DNA from: Podospora comata
Taxonomy: Eukaryota > Ascomycota > Sordariomycetes > Sordariales > Podosporaceae
Assembly (NCBI GenBank): GCA_017354895.1
Contig: CP071499.1
Coordinates: forward strand, 3,906,001 to 3,970,000
Length of the DNA stretch: 64,000 nt
Direction of reading: 5' to 3'
Shown here: positions 45,137 through 56,706 of the stretch, one piece after another
Layout: each line of letters starts with the position of its first letter
Position numbering within the stretch: position 1 is the first letter of the stretch
Translations under genes and position numbers: made by a program
The notes under the pieces: generated by a model
The model's input: only the letters and a program-made list of their open reading frames with translations
The model's database searches: none
What the model was told of the DNA's origin: nothing

Positions 45137-46497
45137 ATGTCACTCCCCCAAACATACAAGCAAGCTGTCTTCCGGTCAGCCGGTGCACCCCTGACGATAG
45201 AAGAAGTGCCCCTTCAGCAACCCAGACCAAAAGAAGTCTTGGTCAAGGTGGAAGCCTGTGGAGTATGCTTCTCTGATATGTTTGCTCAAAACAACATCAT
45301 GGGTGGCGGATTGTAAGGACTTTTCCCCTCTCAGACTGCAGTCTGTTCAATATCGTTGGATGCTGACAGACTAATAGTCCGATTGTTCCCGGCCATGAGA
45401 TCATTGGTCGGGTAGCAGCGGTAGGACCCAATGTCAGCACCTGGAAGGTTGGCGATAGGATCGGAAGCGGATGGCATGGTGGACACGATGGTTTGTCTGA
45501 CCCATCACTTCACACAGCAGCAAGCAGCCAAGATTGCTGACCAACAATCAATTTGAAAGGCACCTGTCGGTCCTGCAAAAAGGGGTACCACCAGATGTGC
45601 GATAACCAGGTTGTCAACGGAGAAACCAAACAAGGAGGGTGTAAGTCCGTCCGTTACTGGCCGAGTCCGTGGGCAGTGAATCCAGCGTACTGACATTGCC
45701 AGACGCCGAGTATGTCTTGCTGCGCTCCGAGGCGGGTGTCCCCATTCCCGAAACGGTCTCAGCCGCCAAGTACGCACCTATTCTCTGCGCCGGCATGACC
45801 GTCTTCAACTCTATTCGGCACATGAACGTTGGTGTTGGCGAGACGGTGGCTGTCCAGGGGCTGGGCGGGCTCGGTCACCTGGCTATCCAATACGCCAACA
45901 AGTTCGGATATCGCGTGGTGGCCATTTCCAGGGGCGCTGACAAGGAGAGCTTTGCGCACGAGCTGGGGGCACATGAATACATCGACACATCCAAAGTCGA
46001 CGCCGGAGAAGGTTTGAAGAGGCTCGGGGGCGCCTCGCTGGTGGTGACTACAAGCCCCAACGCGAATACAATGTCTGGGTTGATGCAGGGCTTGGGGCTG
46101 CTGGGCAAGCTGTTGATCCTGAGTGTGCCGGGCGATGTGAGCGTCAACACTGGAGTCATGGTAAGTGAACTGTTCTGCTTGCCTGGCAGGTTTGGTGTTG
46201 AACCAGTTGCTAATTCATGCCTGTCTACCCACTCAGCTGAGATATGGGTTGTCTGTTCAGGCGTGGCCGTGTGGCCATGCTATCGACTCGGAGGAGGCAA
46301 TTGCCTTCACTCAGCTGCAAAACATCGACTGTCTCATTGAAGAATTCCCATTGGAGAGGGCCAACGACGCTTTCGGTGAGTTTTCCCTTGTCACAGACAC
46401 ACAAGGGAACCGTGTCTTGTCATGATGGGTATCTAACGTTTGCCCAGATGCTATGCTAAGCGGGAGGGTCAGGTTCCGAGCCGTAATTACGTTTTGA
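45137..46497 (+). CDS. Zinc-dependent alcohol dehydrogenase (MDR family), 6 exons, 338 aa
   Basis: Oxidises an alcohol or reduces an aldehyde with NAD(P). Exons are 45137-45312, 45378-45490, 45560-45640, 45703-46160, 46237-46375 and 46448-46497; all phases agree. The catalytic zinc ligands are in ACGVCFSD and VPGHEIIG. The structural zinc lobe shows [14 protein letters not shown], one or two Cys fewer than the usual four-Cys lobe in what I can see. The Rossmann motif is [15 protein letters not shown]. The C-terminus has [17 protein letters not shown] and [27 protein letters not shown]. Length is normal for the family. It resembles the Adh1-like or NADP-dependent cinnamyl-type fungal dehydrogenases; the substrate is unknown. 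It follows the reductase by 0.64 kb in the same direction. Confidence 0.93.
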
Positions 46498-48986
46498 GTA
46501 GTAGAAGTCCAGTACGCCGGAGCGGGAGGACCGGCCGGTGATAAAATCGCTTAATTGGAGGCGGAGGGCCCGGCATGAAGATGCAATGCAGTTTGTTGTT
46601 TTACCGGCCCGGTTTTTCCATCACTAATGAATGACTCGTAGCATAATCCTGTTGATGATCTGAAACAACCGTAATGGGAGAGAAGCCGGATGACAACGGG
46701 GATATGCAGCCACATCAATGATAGTATACAGATCAGGGTTCACCAATGATCGCCAGGTCCCGCGTCCTTGGCCGTTGGATCGGAGGCCAACAAATGCCAG
46801 TAATAAATCTGAGTGCCTAGCTATCTCCGACAACAACAGCGAACCACCGAGCATCTTCGAGGACAAACCTATGGATACCCCGCCGACCGATGACGTAGGT
46901 CAACTGATTTGCAGCAGGGCTGGGATGCCGACAGCCGAAAATTCGGCCGGCACCGCAATTCTTTGGTGTTTGTCTTCTTTGTAGATTGCTTCTGCAGCTG
47001 TAAATTTATTTATACATATATATATCGGTTAGAGATGAGCCATCTTTCATTGATAGCCCAAAACTTCAGGCAGGGAGATCCAGGACTCGATCTGAAGTTC
47101 CACCCGGGCGAAAATCATCTGTCAGACAGGCGATGGTGGGGGCACAGGAACCAAAGCAAAATCGCGGGGTCGCCTTGTGACGGGACTGGGTGCAGGTGCT
47201 ATGTATATAATCACATAATCCTGCTTTGTGCACAGCGAGTGGCCAATGGCAAATGCCCGCGGGAGCTTTGGCCGCTTGCATGGGACAACTGCTCGTTGCT
47301 GTGCCTTGAGTTGGGCCGGTGTCAAAGCCCAGGAATTGTTTCGTCACGGGCAGTGGAGGGGCCCAGATCTCACACATTAGGTTGTTTCCATATATAAGCA
47401 CATGTACGGTTGTTGTCAGTGTGTATTGTTATGGACGATATACTCTGTATGTTGGAGGAACGGCCCAATGTCTGTGAGAGCAGTGGGGTGGACGAGATCA
47501 TCCTCCTGATTGGTCCGCCGGGCCTGCCCCGGTCTGGGCCCGAGTCTCAGCGAACCAGGAGCAGGGGTGCCACCGTCACCGTCGAAAATACATCATAGTT
47601 TCGACTGGTCATCATGGGCCTAGCACAACTGGGCTGCTCCCCTCCATCCTGTTCAAGTTTGGACAGCACATGGCTTTTTGATGCAATCCAATTCTATTCT
47701 TGTATTTTTCTACTAGTGTGCTACAACGTGCAATACCCAACTTTAATTCCTGCCTGCCACCCAGCCACCCTACCACCCTGCCTCCCTGCTTCCCTACCTA
47801 CCTTACACTTCCCGTCTACCTACCTACTTCCAGGAAGTCCCATCACAGCATTCCACGAGGACCCCGCGCAGTGACGGATCCGTCCAACATCGACCTGTTC
47901 ATGCTTTGAACCCTTCGATCGCCTCGTCCCACCGCTTGCGAATCACCACGCTACTCTATCGCCCCGTCCGCCGTCCCCGTTGGCGTGCACGCGAACCCTA
48001 ACACATACCCCTTCCCTTCCCTCGGCCGCCACTCCACGCCGTCCTCGAGAAAAGGACCTCATTGCTGTGCAAACACGCGCAGTTCTCCCAGACGAGGGAA
48101 AAACTCTGCCGTTGTCAACCTCTTAAGAGCAGCCCAAGACATCCAGGCCGCCCTCCCTCCCTTTGGTTTCCAGCTGATCGGCTGTCTTATTGTCTTGCCT
48201 GCGGTGGTACCAGAACCCGTGTCCCAATTTGCGCCGAGCACAAAGCCAGAGACACCAAAGTCCACACAGATGATAATAACGGGGCTGCTATGATTCAGGT
48301 GCAGGTACGTGCTCGTGCTGGTGCTCTCGGCCAGCAAACGCTCCCCAACGGTCCCCCTTCCGCATCCGTCATGTCTCGCCCTTCCCTTCCACGTCCACGT
48401 CCACGCCCACTTCCACTTCCACTTCCACTTCCACTTCCCTGAACGGTTGACAGGAGGTATAGTGTGCCTCTCCTGCTCCGTCTGCCCCGTCTGCCCTGTC
48501 TGCCCCGTTTTCAACTCGGTATCACCCATGACGGCCGCTGTAGTTGCTGTTGCTGCTGTCTCTGCTGCTTCGACCGTCTCGACATACACCTTCCCGGCCA
48601 CCACCACCACCACCATCATGCCTGTCTGTCATGGCGCTTTCTCGAGACACCCGTCACAATGCTCCACCACGCCGCCATGCTCCCCACTGGGGTACCTCCC
48701 CTCGTTCCGCTGCAGGCGCATTGGACCGTAGTCCTTCCCAGCACCTCCGTGCTGGCGCCGGCCAGTCGCAGCATCCTCTGTCCGCCTACAGCGTGGCCCC
48801 GACCCCGGGGCTCCTGGACGGAGCTGGGGACATCTCTATGCCCCTGATGGTCGGATGCTGTGTGTTTTCCTTCTGTTCACCTACCACCAATGCCGTTCCC
48901 TCTTCGTGCTCATGCTTGCCTTGCCGGTGCTATCACCGCCCTTTTCGTGCCCTTTTCTACCAGAGCTCACTTCTAACCGGGGCGCC
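46498..48986. other. Long intergenic / leader region before the arrestin gene
   Basis: About 2.5 kb without a convincing gene. The right half (47740-48960) is strongly pyrimidine-rich with simple repeats, typical of a long fungal 5' UTR. A short ATG-GTACGT at 48291-48308 could be an upstream ORF or leader exon, but I cannot connect it. Confidence 0.5.
48388..48438. repeat. CCACNT hexanucleotide repeat
   Basis: Repeats of CCACGT and then CCACTT occur head to tail in the leader of the arrestin gene. Confidence 0.8.
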
Positions 48987-51900
48987 ATGTCTGCTGCAGG
49001 TACCGAACACGATCGATTGCGTCCCGAGCCCTACTTCTCGTCCACACACGGATCCATCTATTACACACCGAGACACCCACTTGAGCGCAGGCGCCGCACC
49101 GAGAGTGCTAGCTTCCCGACGCCGCTGATACAGCCTCGCCAGCGTCGACCTCACTCGATTCACATCATCTCGTACCCTCCTGGTTTTATCCCCCCGGATT
49201 TGCGGCCGCCAAAGTCGAGTCAGACGTCCACAAGGAAGACCACCAGGAAATTGAGCCGAGAGCAGAAGAAGGCTCAGAAGGAGGGCGAGAAGGAACGGAG
49301 GAGGCTGGAAAAGGAGCGGTCAGAAAAGAAAGAAAAGCGGCGGTCTCTTCGATCACTGCCCCCTGGTGCTGAAAAGGTCGGGAAGGTGTTGGACAGGATA
49401 AAGGCAGTCTTCTCCCATCCGCCGAACTCTACGCCCACAGTTACAGCAACCCCTACGTCGAGGGCCCAGTCCCGCCCGTCGAGCTTTATAAGCTTCGCGC
49501 GGCGACTTTCCCGATTCGAAGGATCCTACGTCGAAGACCCCGTGATCGATATTCCAGTATCTACAGCCCGACCAGGTGGGGAGGAGATAACGGTCGAGGA
49601 ACCCATCATGGCTACCGCCACTGCCCCGAATCCCCTCCGAGGGAACGCATTTCAAGCATCCAACAGGACCAGCATGGTGTCGATACGATCCGCCAAGAGC
49701 ATGATGAGCTCATCGGTGTCCGAAATTCAGAAGCCTGTAGCATCAGGGAGCGGGCTGACCTGCTCGATATTATTAGCAGAGCCGAATGTCTTTCTCACGG
49801 GATTCGAACATGACAGTCACTCCAGACGCCAAGGACAGCAGCAATCAAGCGCACTGCTTCGTGGAAAGCTGCAGTTGAACGTGTCCAAGAATGTCAAGAT
49901 CAAGTCGGTCACGCTGAAGCTGGTGGGCAAGGCCAGAACGGAGTGGCCCGAGGGAATTCCGCCGTCCAAAACGGACCTGTTCGAAGAGCAGACTCTCCGC
50001 ACCCAGTCCCTTGTATTTTTCCATGCCATGCATGAAGGCATGTGGGAGACGGAGTATGGGAGCCAGTGCACATTTGTGCCAAAAACCAGCTCTACACATC
50101 ACAATCTCATGTCCTCGCTCTACAACAACTCCAATTCGTCACTTCATATTCTCGGAAAGTCTAGAAACTCTTCTACGCTGACAGCCAAGGAAAGGAAACG
50201 CCTTTCCCTTCAGTCTGTGCAGTCCCGAAGTTTTGGAAAGGGCGAGTCGCCATTTGCGAATCCGGTCCAAGCAAAGGGGTTCAAGATTTTTGGCCCCGGC
50301 ACATACGAGTACGCCTTTGAGTTGCCCATCGATCACAACCAACTCGAGACGACAAAGCTCCAATACGGCTCGGTCCGGTGGGAGCTGGAAACCATGGTGG
50401 AGCGTGCTGGAGCGTTCAAGCCGAACCTGCACGGTTCCAAAGAGGTGTCGATTGTCCGTCTCCCCGACCAGATGTCTCTCGAGATGACGGAGCCAATATC
50501 CATTAGCCGCCACTGGGAAGATCAGCTGCATTACGACATCATGATCTCGGGGAAGAGCTTTCCCATCGGCGCCAAAATCCCCATTGCATTCAAGCTCACG
50601 CCCTTGGCAAAAGTTCAGGTCCACAAACTTAAAGTGTTCGTGACAGAAAGCATCGAGTACTGGACCAACGACCGCCATGTCACGCGCAAAGACTCGGGGA
50701 GGAAGATATTATTGCTGGAGAAGGTGGCCGGTAAACCCCTGGACAAGCAATACGAGGCCAGCGACATCCGTGTTCTGAGCGGTGGCGAGCTGGATGCTGA
50801 ACAACGGGACGAGGCGCGAATGCTGGCTATCCGAAGACGGCTACAAGAAGCTGCCAGGGCTGGCGGTCCTCCGCGGCCACTCCCTGATCCGAGCAACAAT
50901 TTGTTGGGTGAACTAGACCTTGGTCTGGAGAGCTTCTGGGGAAGCACCGAGATCGAGATGAACGTGCAGCTACCAACATGCGACATGATGGCGCGCGACA
51001 AAACGCTTCGCTTGCATCCCGATTGCAGCTGGAAGAATGTTAATGTCTTCCATTGGATCAAGGCAAGTAACTTTTTACAAATCATACTCCTCATACTAAC
51101 TACAACTCCAGATCGTCATGCGCATCTCTCGCTTGGACCCGGATGATCCCGCAGGAAAGCGTCGGCGGCATTTCGAGATCAGCATTGATAGCCCCTTTAC
51201 TGTCTTGAACTGCCGTGCAACCCAAGCCAACACGTCTCTCCCGCAGTACAGCGGGCGAGACGGCCCTGCCGAGCAACGACAGCAGATGTCGTGCGGTTGT
51301 TCGGACGCGCATCCTTTGGATCCCAACTCATCCAACGCGGCCACGCCGCTCGCCATGATCGAAGAGGATGCCCCGATCCTGAACAACAGCCGACTGCGGA
51401 TTGACTCCAACATCAACACCAGCGCCGGCGGTCTGCCCAGCATGCCCCAGGCTGCGCACCTACAGTCCGCCGCTCGAACTGGCGGATCTGTGCACAGGGC
51501 CAGCAGTTCGCTGAGCCGTGCTCGGGGTCTTCCAAGTCCGCTGGACCGTGAGCCACGGCCCATTCACCTGCTGAGACACCCCTCATACAATCCGCCTCCC
51601 TTCAACGCAGACGATCCGCCGCCACCGCTGCCGGCGGAGCTCATGACGCCACCTCCCAACTACGACATTATCGTGGGAACTCCAAGCGTGGACGGCATGG
51701 CCGACTACTTTGCACGTCTGGCTGCGTACGACCTGGAACAAGAGGGCTCGAGACGGAACAGCGATGATACGATCGGACCCATTGATGTCGACCCATTTTC
51801 GGGCGCGCGGCTGACACCTAGGCCGCCGCATGAAGCGGGCGATGACGACTCTTCTGACAGCAACGACGATGAGGTCGCCCGGGCCCACCGCCGCGGACGA

Positions 51901-52017
51901 GTCAATGTGGCCAATCCGAGAACACCGGGCGGTCGTTTGGTTCCAAGTCGGAGTCTGGAAATCGAGCGTCCCACCGTGAGGCTCGACATGACGGGGGTGG
52001 TGAGGCGGGGGCAGTGA
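48987..52017 (+). CDS. Alpha-arrestin-like trafficking adaptor with GC-AG intron, about 993 aa
   Basis: Arrestin-related adaptor expected to recruit a Nedd4/Rsp5-type ubiquitin ligase to membrane permeases. Exons are 48987-51062 and 51112-52017. After a basic, charged N-terminal region (REQKKAQKEGEKERRRLEKE), the arrestin N fold starts near residue 259 (LAEPNVFLTGFEHD, then LRGKLQLNVSKNVKIKSVTLKLVGKA). The arrestin C fold starts near 508 (HYDIMISGKSFPIGAKIPIAFKL, HKLKVFVTESIEYW). A PPxY-type motif, PPNYD, is near residue 870, and LPQYS is near 735. The intron has donor GCAAGT after AAG instead of GT. I chose ATG 48987; the open frame extends upstream to 48855, so the start is uncertain. Confidence 0.85.
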
Positions 52018-53174
52018 GGTCCATTTTGTCTTGGAAACGCAGGAACGGAACATCTGTAGTACTGGATATCGGATATTCGAAGTTTTGGGAGTTGGCAAAC
52101 GAAAAGATACCAACGGTTCTCCGGGCCCCTTCTCCCCTCTATTGTTCCTGAGAGACATGACCTCACGGCTTGAACATTCAGCTACCTACCCTCCACAAAC
52201 CCCACACGACACATGTATATGCAACACACATTCACACACCATCTTTATGTTTTCATGGCATGGCACAAACAAAATACCCCCTTTTTTTGTTATTCTTTGA
52301 CTGCATCCATCATCCTGCATGCATTGACAAGGGAGATGGATAGAATGATGACTTTCATGAACGGCAACACGGCACGGCACTGAAAGGGAAAGAAGACATC
52401 ATGGAAAAGAGAGTGAGAGCGTGAGAAAGAGAGGAATAGGTCGAATAAAAAATAGGCATCGAGGTGGTAGTCTTAGGGTAATATAATTCGAGGCTTTGTG
52501 TCGCAAGTTGTTGAACATAGTAGTGACTACTTGTGTCAAGTGAATTCAACTCCTCTTCAATGAAATGACCACCCTCATCGTGCCCCATCCAAATCACATC
52601 ATTTTACTCAGTTGGAGAAATCGCAAAAGACGTTCTAAAATAAGAGCGCTCGTGGGGCCACTGGTATATTTTTAATCGCTTCTTCCTCGCTGCATCGCTT
52701 GCCACATCAAATATCGTTACAGACAAGAGCTCAAAAACAGCCTTGCGATCGATCCCCTTCCACGCTCTCCATAATCCACCACCCATGTGATCCAATTTAC
52801 TTGATGATGGCTCCCACTCCTTTCTGATCCATCATTATCCGGGGGTATTATAAGTTCATCTTCCAAAAAGGTAAAAAAGAAGAACCAACCAAAAAAAAAA
52901 AAAAAAGGGTCAACATGAAGACAAAAACACACTGCCCATTGAATACCTGCTCCCAAAACGCCACAAGAATAAAAGACCATTGTATCGATAGGTAGCTTGT
53001 CCACCAATACTAGTGACTTGCTCGAAAATGCACAAGTCCCGACCCCAACGCCCAGAATAATGCATATGCTGTGTCAACAAGACAAGAGCTGAAGAGCTCG
53101 AAAAGCGTAAATAATACAATGTGGCGTGAAGGAAAGACGCCGAGAAAACACAGAATAAAAAGATGGCCAGACAT
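52018..53174. other. Convergent 3' region, arrestin and cyclin genes
   Basis: Both neighbours end here. A-rich (52888-52906) and pyrimidine-rich runs are present and no gene is seen. Confidence 0.6.
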
Positions 53175-55505
53175 TTAGTAGTGCGAACGGAATGAATCCG
53201 GGCGCCCGACAGGCGGCACGTGAGGGGGTCGATGCGGTGCGGGATCGGGAAGCACCTGTTGCGAAGAAGGGTAAGAGTGCTGTCTGTCCATGGTGTACTC
53301 TGGCACAATGCCTGTCCGGTATTCGTTCCTCCTTCCAAGCGGCTGATAGTGCATCTGGTTTGGCGTAACAGCGTTCTGGAAATGGTACTGGTGGAGGAAG
53401 GCAGATGCGGGCGGGATAAGCAGCGTGTTGACTTGTCTCACGGGCTTGTAGGGACTATCGCGTTGCTGCAGATAAACCGATGGTGAGTGTGAGATGGGCG
53501 TGTGCAGTCCGCTGGTGGCCCCAGCGTTCCCCATGGGTGTCCCAGAATGATGGCCATAGGGGTCGACGGAGAGTGGCGAAGACCCGGCCATGTTGGCGCT
53601 GGAAGCCAGGTGGTGCTGGGGAGATGGACGCTTTGTTGGCGTGCCATAGGACATGGGCGGGAAGCTTGTTGTCGGAGTGGTCACCGACTGTGGCGCCGAG
53701 CTCACACTGGGCCCGGATGTAACCAGCACAGACTGCTGGGGTGCATAAGTGGTGGCATTGGGGTACACGGTGGCCATGGCACGCACACCCGGCACAAGCG
53801 GCGGCAGTGACAGTGGTGAAGCCTGTGGCGGTGCGTATGCCGCCGAGGATGTGAACGACTGGGTTGTCACGAGGGGACCAGCATGGCCTGTGTTCAGTGC
53901 CAAACTGGGCACGGCAACACGCCCTTGATCTGAGCTCATGGATGGAAGTGGCCGACTCTGGCCGGTAGCAGAGTGGATGGGTCGCTGAGAGCCGATAGGA
54001 GGGTGCGAGGCAACGTGTAGACCTTGGAGCGGTGGTGCCTGCGATGGGAGGTGGTGGGCTGGCAGGTGGATGGGTTGGGGTTGTTCAGGGGCAGCACGGC
54101 CAAGACGCTTCGCAGGGGGCTCGGTCGGGTCATCTTCGGTAAAACTGCGCTTCCTCAAAAGGTGCTGTTCTGGCTTCAAGGCAAGAGGCGAAACGGCACT
54201 GTTGGATGAATAGGGGTGTGGCCAGCCCACTGGCCCATGATTGTTGCTGTTCTGTATGTTTCCGCCAGAAAAGGGCCCGGCTGGGGTCGGCTGCATCGCG
54301 GCGGTGCTCATCGGAGATGGAATTGGTGAGGCAAAAGCGCGATGGCTCGGCGACGGCATCAACAGCGGCGATGGCGAAGGTGAGGGTGATCGTTTGGCGA
54401 TTTCCAGGTACTCGTACACGTTGGCGAGCTTGTCCAGCCATGCGCGCCACTGCTCGGCAGAAACCAGCAAACTATATCTCATGTTGCTCAAGAACTCAAC
54501 CTCCATCACGTGAATCTCGTTCACCCCAATGCCCGACACCTCTGCCCATGTCTTGTTGGTGTAAGTGTTGTCATCCAGAAACTTGTTCCCAAGCATCAGG
54601 GCGACAGTCAACAAGCGGAACTCACTGCCCGGTCGACCCTTCACGCTGGGGTTGGCCATTTTGAGCCTATAGATGTAGAGAAGCGCAAGCAGCGCCACAT
54701 TTTGGGTGATCTTTGTAGCGTCCACGATATTCATTACCCATTTCTTGAAGTCGGATGTCGCCACAGCGTTGGCCGACAATCGAGCAATGGCGGCGTTTGG
54801 TGGCAGGGTCCGTATTTTTTCAGCCGTCTCAAACGTCTGCGGTGACTCGAACCAAAAGAGAGCCGCGACCTCGGCCATCAAGTCTCCCAGATTCCCACCC
54901 CTCGGGCTGATGCATTCTGGAATTTCCATGCTGTGAAACACCAGGCTCATGTCCAATGGCGGCGATGATGGTCGGGAAGAGTGCCGGTTTGCCCCTCGTC
55001 GTTGGTTAGAGGCAACCGTTGAGCTCGGCAAGGCCGCGACGGGAGCAGCAGAGGAGGAGGGCAGATTTGGTCTCGGAGCTTGTTGGACCTGGGGCTGCTG
55101 ATAGACAGGTGCAGAACATCGTGAGGTGGAATTGTATATTTGCTCGTTCGGCGGTGGTCGCTCGTTCAGGGCGGATCGGTAGCGATCTTGCTGGGGCATT
55201 GGTGGTGGGGCGTGGGTCGAATGGTGGTGGATGTGGTTTTTGGAGGATGCCAATTGAGGCATCTCGTAGGTGGTCCCCATGTTCTCGTCGGCCGGTGGTG
55301 TTCGGAGTCCACCCGAGTAGTTGGGGTCTCGCAGGTCGCCGAGGTTCGGGGTATGGAGGGGGTGCAGGCGAAGTCCTCGAGGAGCGGGCAGTTGACACTG
55401 GTGCATGCCCTCCGGCTGAAGGTGGTGACGAGAGGGCTGGCGAAGAGAAGCAGAGAAGAAGTCGGAGCAGCAAGAGGAGGAGGAGATGGTCGCAATTGAA
55501 GTCAT
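53175..55505 (-). CDS. Pho80-family cyclin, 776 aa, intronless
   Basis: Regulatory subunit for a cyclin-dependent kinase of the Pcl/Pho80 type; it could act in nutrient signalling, morphogenesis or cell cycle. One uninterrupted frame. The first about 190 residues are disordered. The cyclin box covers residues about 205-365: LMAEVAALFWFE, KWVMNIVDATKITQNVALLALLYIYRLKM, SEFRLLTVALMLGNKFLDDNTYTNKTWAEVSGI, VNEIHVMEVEFLSNMRYSLLV and EQWRAWLDKL. KFLDD and YTNKTWAEV are typical Pho80-group landmarks; the shape is closest to Clg1-like cyclins. A long Pro/Ser/Gln-rich tail with possible (S/T)P phosphosites follows. The start codon is in a TC-rich leader. The exact Pcl class is uncertain. Confidence 0.88.
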   Translation of the reverse strand: MTSIATISSSSCCSDFFSASLRQPSRHHLQPEGMHQCQLPAPRGLRLHPLHTPNLGDLRDPNYSGGLRTPPADENMGTTYEMPQLASSKNHIHHHSTHAPPPMPQQDRYRSALNERPPPNEQIYNSTSRCSAPVYQQPQVQQAPRPNLPSSSAAPVAALPSSTVASNQRRGANRHSSRPSSPPLDMSLVFHSMEIPECISPRGGNLGDLMAEVAALFWFESPQTFETAEKIRTLPPNAAIARLSANAVATSDFKKWVMNIVDATKITQNVALLALLYIYRLKMANPSVKGRPGSEFRLLTVALMLGNKFLDDNTYTNKTWAEVSGIGVNEIHVMEVEFLSNMRYSLLVSAEQWRAWLDKLANVYEYLEIAKRSPSPSPSPLLMPSPSHRAFASPIPSPMSTAAMQPTPAGPFSGGNIQNSNNHGPVGWPHPYSSNSAVSPLALKPEQHLLRKRSFTEDDPTEPPAKRLGRAAPEQPQPIHLPAHHLPSQAPPLQGLHVASHPPIGSQRPIHSATGQSRPLPSMSSDQGRVAVPSLALNTGHAGPLVTTQSFTSSAAYAPPQASPLSLPPLVPGVRAMATVYPNATTYAPQQSVLVTSGPSVSSAPQSVTTPTTSFPPMSYGTPTKRPSPQHHLASSANMAGSSPLSVDPYGHHSGTPMGNAGATSGLHTPISHSPSVYLQQRDSPYKPVRQVNTLLIPPASAFLHQYHFQNAVTPNQMHYQPLGRRNEYRTGIVPEYTMDRQHSYPSSQQVLPDPAPHRPPHVPPVGRPDSFRSHY

Positions 55506-55556
55506 GCGGCGAGGACTCTTTCTCTTGTCGACAGCTTTGGGGGAACCTGGAAAAAA

Positions 55557-55580
55557 GGGGGGGGGGGAGGGGGGTGGTGG
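55557..55580. repeat. G-rich run in the cyclin gene leader
   Basis: Nearly uninterrupted G on the plus strand, so C on the coding strand of the cyclin mRNA leader. It could form a G-quadruplex. Confidence 0.8.
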
Positions 55581-56112
55581 TTGAACCGAATCGCAAACGA
55601 AAAAAGCAGCCGGTTGCTACTAGACAGATGTTGGTGGTTGCTGGTCCGAAATCACATTCCACGCCAGGAACTGCAGAGAACCGCAGAGAGTTCTTTCCAC
55701 TTTGCTTCGTACCTGCAAGCTTTTTGCCTTTTGTTGCATCACACGACTAGGAGCTCGCTCCTGCCTCAACAAGCTCAACCTTTTATGGGAGCAGGTACGA
55801 AGCTTTGGAGTGAAGTGAAATCGTGTTGTTGGACGTGTATTGCGTTGTGACCTCAGCCATGGCAGGGACCCCGTCAATATACGCTTCCACGTCCCGAACT
55901 CGAGCTACTAAGCCAGCCAAGTCCAGTCCAACCCAGCCAGCAATTCTTCTTCTTGATACAAGCAAGGTAGTAAGGTAGGAGTCGCTGCAGGAGCTGGATA
56001 GGTGGTGAGGTGGTGAAGCAGCTGCCTGGGGAAGAACCTGAAAAGGACGAAGGGAGAGTGATTCATCAATGGATGGGAAGAAGGGAGGAAAGTGACGACG
56101 AAGAGGACGACC

Positions 56113-56147
56113 AGGAGGTTGACGAGGAGGTTGACGAGGAGGAGGAG
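56113..56147. repeat. GAGGTTGAC imperfect repeat, GA-rich
   Basis: GAGGTTGACGAG is repeated, then GAG triplets. The plus-strand reading is Glu/Asp-rich, but no gene surrounds it, so I regard it as a simple repeat. Confidence 0.7.
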
Positions 56148-56672
56148 AAAGATCCTCGATCCGTGAAAACATCCATACCTTTTTCTTCTCCAGGTTGTCT
56201 ACCTTGCCTGCTCCATGTGAGAAACTTGGGTTGCGTAGCTGGTGCGTTGCTGCGTCTTAGTCCCAGTCGCCGCAAATGCTGCTAATTTACTTTGTCCCTG
56301 GTCGACGTCGTTGTCTGTGTCTGGTGCCGTGCAAGGGGGCGCTGTGCCGCCGCGGTCGTTCTGTGCCCGCAGCTCAGAGCAGGTCAGGTACCTTACCTAC
56401 TGTACTGAGGTACCTTCTGAGGTACAAACCCACCCACTACTTGCAGCCTGCCCCACAGGGCTCCGACACCACCTCACTGGACCTCAGCCATGGAATCCTC
56501 GCTTGCCACTTGCACTGAACTTGGTTTGATGCTTCTTCCAGCGTCTTCTTTCTCTCTTCGTCAACTATTCATAGGTTTGAGCTCAAAGGGACTCGCCGTT
56601 TACCGAGTATGGAGGACAAATAGGAAAAAGAGAGGCTACGACTGCCACGGCTGTGAACAGGCCTGGGCACAG

Positions 56673-56706
56673 TGGGGGAGGAGGGGGGGAGGGGGGGGGG
56701 TGGTGG
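56673..56706. repeat. Long G-rich run
   Basis: A purine tract of G with few interruptions, followed by TGGTGG; a candidate G-quadruplex. Confidence 0.85.

Noticed and set aside
46540-46625. GGGCCCGGC ... CCGGCCCGG followed by T-run, like a hairpin terminator
   Set aside because: Intrinsic terminators are not used by eukaryotic polymerase II, and the arms pair poorly.
55019-55750. Open frame of 243 codons on the plus strand
   Set aside because: It is antisense to the cyclin coding sequence and its leader, which has a clear domain.
56010-56285. Glu/Asp-rich ORF on the plus strand
   Set aside because: Created by a simple GAG/GAC repeat; no gene context.
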